NCBI GenBank assembly: GCA_031260545.1
Contig: JAIRJQ010000001.1
Span: forward strand, 1 to 16,158
Direction of reading: 5' to 3'
Length of the DNA stretch: 16,158 nucleotides
From: Methanomassiliicoccaceae archaeon
GTDB lineage: Archaea; Thermoplasmatota; Thermoplasmata; Methanomassiliicoccales; Methanomethylophilaceae
Positions 11,864 to 16,158 of the stretch are shown here, piece by piece; the first letter of the stretch is position 1; each line of letters begins with the position of its first letter. Under the pieces are notes generated by a model. It made no database searches. It was given only the letters and a program-made list of their open reading frames with translations, and was not told the origin of the DNA. Made by a program: the position numbers and the translations under genes.

Positions 11864-14067
11864 CTGACGTTGGCACCGTCCTTCAATTCTCTGTCGACAA
11901 CAGCAAAGCATCCTTTGCCGTCCGATAACGGTATCATCTCGTTCCCGTCGAACACTGCGGCGGCCGTTCCTGCGTCTTTCACAGAGGTCACCTTTATCAC
12001 CGCCTTCTGGAATTCTTTGTATTCTATCTCTTTTCCGTTTATATCGAGTCCGCAGCTGAATCTCGTTCCGTTCGGAACGTTCTTTGACGGTTTAAGGAGC
12101 ACGACCGTGTTTCCGCCAAGCGCTTCGTCATCCGCCGCCAGCAACATACCCTGTGACATTATCCCTCTGAGTTTTGCGGGTTTGAGGTTGTATACCAGCA
12201 GCACTTTTCTTCCTATGAGCTCTTCTTTTTTGTAGAACGCTCTCAGACCGGCGACGATGTCCCTTTCTTCGCCTACGTTGACTTTCATGTGGAACAGTTT
12301 CTCCGCATCCGGATGTTCTTTCGCATCAGTTATCTCTGCGACGCGTATATCCAATCTTTTCAGGTCGGCGAACGGTCCCGACGGTGTTTCGCTGATGCTG
12401 ACCTCCGCCGCTTTCTTTGTATCCTCTTTTACATCCTCTTTCGGTAATTCCACTTTTGTGTAAACGGGAACGGGTTCAGGAAGTTCAGTGCCTGCAGGCA
12501 ACGGTTCAGTGCATCCCGCGAACCCGTGATCCAGCGGCGTTCCCGTCAATCCGAGGAACTTCCATATGCGTTCCGAGGAGAACGGCATGAACGGCCATGC
12601 CATTATTGATAATGCTTTTACTATCTGCAACGATGCGTTGAGCGCCTCTCCGCATAACTCCTTGTTCTCTTTGACCAGCGCCCACGGTTTCTTTGAGTCG
12701 AAGTACCTGTTGCCGAATCTCGAAAGGTCCATGACCACTTTCATGGACTTTTTGAAGTCGCAGTTCTCCATGTATCCTTCGTATTCTTTCATCGCTTTGT
12801 TTATTTCCCCGATGACCGTCAAAAATTCGCTGCCTTCCGGTTTATCAGGTATCACTGAGAAATTCTTCTTCGTGAAACTTAAGCATCTGTGATAGAAATT
12901 CCCGAGCGCCGACACTAATTCGTTATTCACCTTCACCTGGAAATCCTCCCATGAGAAATCCGAATCGTGCGTGTCTGGCATATTTATTGACAGATAATAT
13001 CTTACCACATCGGGATCGAATCTTTCGATCACGCTCGGTATATCTATCGCTCCGCCGCGGCTCTTTGACAGTTTGCCGCCTTTGAACATAAGATATTCGT
13101 TCGCCGGGATATCATACGGTAAATTGAGCGAAGTGTAACCCATGAGTATGGCCGGCCATATTATCGAATGGAACGGGATATTGTCCTTTCCCAGGAAATA
13201 GTAATGTCTTACACTCTTGTCGGTCCAGAACTCCTTCCAAAGGTCCGGTCTTCCGATGATGTTTGAAAATTCCTTCGATGCGCTCAGGTATCCTATCACC
13301 GCTTCGAACCATACGTATATCACTTTTCCTTCCCATCCGTCCACCGGGACGGGGATCCCCCACTCCATGTCCCTTGTGATCGGCCTGTCCTTTAATCCGC
13401 CCTTCAGCCAGTTGGATGTGAATGTTTCAACGTTCGAACGCCAATATGTCTTATCTTTCAGATAATCAAGTATGCGGTCGCGGAACGCGCTCAGCCGCAG
13501 GAAGAAGTGTTTTGTGCTCCTTACCTCGGGTTCTGTTCTACAGTGAACGCATATTGCGTCCTTGAGGTCCCCCGTTTCGAATGTTGTTCCGCATGCATCG
13601 CACTGATCGCTCCTTGTGTTCTCTGCGCCGCATACCGGGCATACCCCCTCTACGTAACGGTCGGGTAAGAATCTTGAACATTTAGGACAATAGTATTGCA
13701 TCGTCTCCTTTTCATAGAGCAGATCTTTTTCCAACAGTTTTTTAAATATCTCCTGCACCGTTCCGATGTGGTTGTCGGTATGTGTTTTTGTGAACAGTGA
13801 AAATTCAATGCGCATATCCTCTATCGCTTTTTTGTTTATCTGGTGGAACTTTTCTGCTATAACGGATGATGTCGTTCCCTCTTTCTCTGCTGTTACCGTG
13901 ATCGGCGTACCGTGCTGATCAGAACCGGAGACCATCATCACCTCGTTACCTTTCATCCTGTTATAACGGTTGAATATGTCCGGAGGCAATAACGAACCTG
14001 CCAAATGACCTAAATGTATCGTTCCGTTGGCGTACGGCCATGCTACACCTATGAATACCTTTGCCAT
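11860..14067 (-). CDS. metG: Methionyl-tRNA synthetase with C-terminal tRNA-binding domain
   Basis: MetG charges methionine onto initiator and elongator tRNAs using ATP. The 735-aa protein is a class I synthetase. It has HLGH at 18-21 and KLSKS at 332-336. The zinc-binding insert has two knuckle pairs (C127/C130 with C143/C146, and C156/C159 with C173/C176). An anticodon-binding helical region follows, with AWPFMPFSSERIWKFLG. A linker rich in K, E, P and V leads to an EMAPII-type OB-fold tRNA-binding domain from about residue 564 (FADLKRLDIRVAEITDAKEH, with GIMSQGMLLAA later). About 63 residues continue past the usual end of that domain (after VPNGTRFS, near 672). The ATG at 14067 gives the expected FIGVAWPYANG start. 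A TATA-like TTTAAAATATG lies about 32 bp upstream, so the leader is very short. The PHP gene overlaps its stop codon. Confidence 0.96.
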   Translation of the reverse strand: MAKVFIGVAWPYANGTIHLGHLAGSLLPPDIFNRYNRMKGNEVMMVSGSDQHGTPITVTAEKEGTTSSVIAEKFHQINKKAIEDMRIEFSLFTKTHTDNHIGTVQEIFKKLLEKDLLYEKETMQYYCPKCSRFLPDRYVEGVCPVCGAENTRSDQCDACGTTFETGDLKDAICVHCRTEPEVRSTKHFFLRLSAFRDRILDYLKDKTYWRSNVETFTSNWLKGGLKDRPITRDMEWGIPVPVDGWEGKVIYVWFEAVIGYLSASKEFSNIIGRPDLWKEFWTDKSVRHYYFLGKDNIPFHSIIWPAILMGYTSLNLPYDIPANEYLMFKGGKLSKSRGGAIDIPSVIERFDPDVVRYYLSINMPDTHDSDFSWEDFQVKVNNELVSALGNFYHRCLSFTKKNFSVIPDKPEGSEFLTVIGEINKAMKEYEGYMENCDFKKSMKVVMDLSRFGNRYFDSKKPWALVKENKELCGEALNASLQIVKALSIMAWPFMPFSSERIWKFLGLTGTPLDHGFAGCTEPLPAGTELPEPVPVYTKVELPKEDVKEDTKKAAEVSISETPSGPFADLKRLDIRVAEITDAKEHPDAEKLFHMKVNVGEERDIVAGLRAFYKKEELIGRKVLLVYNLKPAKLRGIMSQGMLLAADDEALGGNTVVLLKPSKNVPNGTRFSCGLDINGKEIEYKEFQKAVIKVTSVKDAGTAAAVFDGNEMIPLSDGKGCFAVVDRELKDGANVR

Positions 14068-14093
14068 TATTATCGACGCTGAACATGGTTGCG

Positions 14094-14105
14094 CATATTT
14101 TAAAC
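14094..14105 (-). promoter_or_regulatory. TATA-like element of metG
   Basis: On the minus strand GTTTAAAATATG is centred about 32 bp upstream of the metG ATG. That predicts a leader of about 5 nt, close to leaderless. No Shine-Dalgarno match is present. Confidence 0.45.
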
Positions 14106-14166
14106 ATATGCAGGCTTGGACGGCGCTTCTGAGAAAGCGAACATTGTGTGACCATATAGCTGCGTA

Positions 14167-15570
14167 TCAGCATGCCTCGCCGCGATCACTGCGGCGGGTG
14201 CCTTTCACAAGTGCGGAGATCGTCAGCAGAGACCACATCAGCACTATGATCGGTCCGACTATCTCCATTATGGCGATGCCCCACCACAGGTCCACCAGCG
14301 TTCCGTTCAGACTTATGACGAATACCACCGGAATTATTATGAAATTCCTGAACATCGTTGATAATAACGCTTTAGTGCCCATCCCTAACGATTGGAACAG
14401 CGATGACGATAATACTCCGAACCCAATTGTGGGCAGGAATATGCATGAGATGCGTATGAACGTCGTCATCATGCTGTGCAGGCCTGCCGTTGCTTCGGTG
14501 TATGAGAAGATGACAGAGATAACATCGGCTGTGATGAACAGCACCGCCGCGAGCGTCAGCATGGTCACGAACGCCAATTTAAGCGAGTACATGAACGCCA
14601 TCTTAATTTTTGGGTTGTCGCGGCCGCCGTAAGCGGCAGCGCATATCGGGACCAAAGCGGCACCTATGCCGAGGCACGGGATGAACACTATGTTCAGCAA
14701 TCTCCATCCGGCCGAGTATATCGCAACGGCCTGCGTTCCCTCTGCCGTTGACACCAAGATCAGATTGACCAGTATCACTGCGAGGGATATCGCCATGAAC
14801 TCTATCGATGCGGGAATTCCGACACGGAATATGTCCTTCGCTATCGCCTTATCAAAATGCGGTCTCCCTATCCTTAATGTGATGTACGTGTCCTTTTTCA
14901 CAAAGAACCAGTAGACCGCGGGGACGGTCGCTATTGACAATGATACCGCTGTCGCCAGTGCAGCACCTGTCATACCCCATCCGAGGCCGAACCCGCCCAG
15001 TTCGAAAATGAATATCGGGTCCAGTATCAGGTTCAAGATCGCACCGAAGAGCATTATTATCATCGATCTCTTCGCGGCGCCTTCCGCTCTCAGTATGCCT
15101 GACATCAGCGCGTTCATGAAAACTATCACCGCGAAAATGATCATCACGTTCGCATAGTTCATGCAGTGCTCTATCACCGACGCACCGCCGATGGTCATCA
15201 TCAGCGGTCTTGTGACGAGTAACATTATCGCAGAGAATATTATTGCCGTTACGACGGTCATTGATAATGCTACAGATGCCGTCCGGTCCGCATTCTCCTT
15301 GTTCTTGGCGCCGATGTATCTTGCGATGGCGGACGATGCGCCGACGCTTATTCCGCTTGATACACCTACGAGTATGAAAAATAACGGAAATAACAGACCT
15401 ATGGCCGCGAGTTCATCCTGTCCGAGACCGGATATCCATGCCGCGTCCACCAGCCCGTTTATCGATGAGGCGAACATGGCGACTATCATCGGCACGGCCA
15501 TTTTCCTGATGGCCTTTTTCGGAGATCCAAGCATGACCTCCACGCCCTCGGTTAATCCTCCGCCCGTCAC
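14167..15570 (-). CDS. MATE family multidrug/metabolite exporter
   Basis: This 467-aa membrane protein belongs to the MATE (multi antimicrobial extrusion) family, exporting organic compounds in exchange for sodium or protons. About 12 transmembrane segments in two related halves are visible. The N-terminal signature is LTEGVEVMLGSPKKAIRKMA followed by PMIVAMFASSINGLVDAAWI, and later GVSSGISVGASSAIARYIGA and GAILNLILDPIFIFELGGFG, both typical. The C-terminus is short and basic. The substrate is unknown. The open frame begins with a TTG at 15576. A TATA box (ATATAAAA on the opposite strand at 15593-15600) is centred about 27 bp before a GTG at 15570, favouring a leaderless GTG start. An ATG at 15534 would drop the conserved TEGVEVML segment. 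The gene diverges from rli1 across a 141-bp region and precedes metG by 99 bp. Confidence 0.93.
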   Translation of the reverse strand: MTGGGLTEGVEVMLGSPKKAIRKMAVPMIVAMFASSINGLVDAAWISGLGQDELAAIGLLFPLFFILVGVSSGISVGASSAIARYIGAKNKENADRTASVALSMTVVTAIIFSAIMLLVTRPLMMTIGGASVIEHCMNYANVMIIFAVIVFMNALMSGILRAEGAAKRSMIIMLFGAILNLILDPIFIFELGGFGLGWGMTGAALATAVSLSIATVPAVYWFFVKKDTYITLRIGRPHFDKAIAKDIFRVGIPASIEFMAISLAVILVNLILVSTAEGTQAVAIYSAGWRLLNIVFIPCLGIGAALVPICAAAYGGRDNPKIKMAFMYSLKLAFVTMLTLAAVLFITADVISVIFSYTEATAGLHSMMTTFIRISCIFLPTIGFGVLSSSLFQSLGMGTKALLSTMFRNFIIIPVVFVISLNGTLVDLWWGIAIMEIVGPIIVLMWSLLTISALVKGTRRSDRGEAC

Positions 15571-15591
15571 GACCAAGCGATGATTAGGTAG

Positions 15592-15601
15592 GATATAAAA
15601 A
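15592..15601 (-). promoter_or_regulatory. TATA box of the MATE gene
   Basis: On the minus strand TTTTTATATC is centred about 27 bp upstream of the GTG at 15570. The match in spacing to four other promoters in the window supports a leaderless transcript starting on that GTG. Confidence 0.6.
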
Positions 15602-15649
15602 CAGCGTGTCCTATCGCATTCTCCTGTTACTTCCTTTTCTTATTGAATA

Positions 15650-15683
15650 ATGGATTCGCCAAACCTATGGATTCGCCAAACCT
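15650..15683. repeat. Perfect tandem duplication of 17 bp upstream of rli1
   Basis: ATGGATTCGCCAAACCT occurs at 15650-15666 and again at 15667-15683, with no gap or mismatch. The second copy runs into the rli1 TATA box. Each copy holds TCGCCAA, and the reverse complement TTGGCGA is found at 15701-15707, on the other side of the TATA box and just before the start codon. The arrangement suggests repeated protein-binding half-sites around the promoter; recent slippage duplication is the plain alternative. Confidence 0.8.
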
Positions 15684-15689
15684 TATATC
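15683..15689 (+). promoter_or_regulatory. TATA box of rli1
   Basis: TTATATC is centred 26 bp upstream of the ATG at 15712, giving a leaderless transcript. AAACC directly upstream occupies the BRE position. Confidence 0.6.
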
Positions 15690-15711
15690 CCTCTTTTGAA
15701 TTGGCGATTGC

Positions 15712-16158
15712 ATGAGGATAGCAGCGGTCCTTCAGGACAGGTGTCAGAACAGAAAGTGCAACAAGGAGTGCATCAACTTCTGCCCGAAGATGAGAACCGG
15801 CGTTGAAGCTATCGTTATCGGCGAACGCGGAAAACCGATCATTTCAGAGGAACTCTGTGCAGGGTGCGGCATATGCGTGAATAAATGTCAATTTGAAGCT
15901 ATCAAGATCATCGGTCTCGCCGATGAACTGAAAACAGAGATGGTGCATCATTACGGTGAGAACGCTTTCCGTTTATACAGACTGCCCGTGCCGAAGAAGG
16001 GTCTTGTGACGGGTATATTAGGACCTAACGGAATAGGAAAGACAACGGCAATAAAGATGCTCTCCGGCATCGAAATACCGAATCTGGGTAATTATCAGAA
16101 ACCTCCGTCAAAGGATGAGGTATTGCAGCATTTCGCCGGCACGGAACTGTATGATTAT
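15712..16158 (+). CDS. ABCE1/Rli1 ribosome recycling ATPase, 5' part
   Basis: Rli1/ABCE1 is the essential archaeal and eukaryotic ATPase that splits ribosomes after termination. The first 149 codons are present and the frame is open to the window end; the full protein is about 590-600 residues. The N-terminal Fe-S domain shows C11, C16, C20, C24 (DRCQNRKCNKECINFCPK) and C49, C52, C55, C59 (LCAGCGICVNKCQF), giving two 4Fe-4S clusters. The first nucleotide-binding domain begins with NAFRLYRLPVP and Walker A GPNGIGKTT (104-112). The residue after the last cysteine of the second motif is Q, where most ferredoxin-type motifs have P. The start ATG is leaderless by TATA spacing. It diverges from the MATE gene. 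Confidence 0.96.
   Translation, partial: MRIAAVLQDRCQNRKCNKECINFCPKMRTGVEAIVIGERGKPIISEELCAGCGICVNKCQFEAIKIIGLADELKTEMVHHYGENAFRLYRLPVPKKGLVTGILGPNGIGKTTAIKMLSGIEIPNLGNYQKPPSKDEVLQHFAGTELYDY

Noticed and set aside
14124..14139. CGCTT/AAGCG stem between the MATE and metG genes
   Set aside because: Only five base pairs, with no T tract; such stems are common by chance.
14178..14196. CGCCGC/GCGGCG stem at the MATE 3' end as a terminator
   Set aside because: It lies within the last codons (an Arg/Ala-rich tail), the stem is short and no T tract follows.
14027..14632. 201-codon plus-strand open frame across the metG promoter and MATE 3' end
   Set aside because: It is antisense to well-supported genes on both sides, its product is low in complexity and unlike any family, and no promoter or ribosome binding site precedes it.

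Overview
The window is archaeal and most likely comes from a euryarchaeon of the Thermoplasmata side, plausibly a Methanomassiliicoccales-like methanogen. The archaeal signs are direct: an archaeal-type riboflavin synthase (RibC) and FAD synthetase (RibL), an ABCE1/Rli1 ribosome-recycling ATPase, an alanine-aminotransferase-like enzyme close to the Pyrococcus type, and TATA boxes centred about 27 bp upstream of start codons (leaderless transcripts). The order-level placement is inference. It rests on the gene types and on the absence of TAG among the 15 visible stop codons (11 TGA, 4 TAA), as expected in pyrrolysine-using lineages.

Layout. 1-197: intergenic, with three perfect 11-bp tandem repeats and a 13-bp palindrome. 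198-2681 (+): a DUF362 protein with two 4Fe-4S motifs, then an MFS transporter. 2691-5044 (-): glyA (serine hydroxymethyltransferase) and a phosphoglucose/phosphomannose isomerase-like SIS protein, tail to tail with the MFS gene. 5206-7206 (+): a tight riboflavin/flavin cofactor operon, ribB-ribL-ribC-ribH. 7220-8410 (-): an aminotransferase with a leaderless promoter. 8456-9116 (-): a small self-contained unit of unknown function, with its own TATA box, a palindrome between TATA and transcription start, a 62-aa ORF, a 118-aa ORF and a perfect 15-bp GC-rich inverted repeat. 9285-11207 (+): a 640-aa multidomain protein (zinc ribbon, PUA, PAPS-reductase-type PP-loop, two 4Fe-4S motifs). 11210-14067 (-): metG overlapping a PHP-domain phosphoesterase. 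14167-15570 (-): a MATE exporter. 15712-16158 (+): the 5' part of rli1/ABCE1, cut by the window end.

How the genes relate. Most are housekeeping: flavin synthesis (RibB makes the four-carbon unit, RibH the lumazine, RibC riboflavin, RibL FAD), one-carbon and amino-acid metabolism (GlyA, aminotransferase), sugar-phosphate isomerisation, methionine charging and ribosome recycling. The least explained parts are the PUA/PP-loop/ferredoxin protein, whose architecture suggests redox- or sulfur-dependent RNA modification rather than sulfate assimilation, and the two-gene unit beside it. Several start codons are set here by TATA spacing, which moves them inward from the longest open frame. No tRNA, rRNA, CRISPR array, transposase or phage gene was seen.
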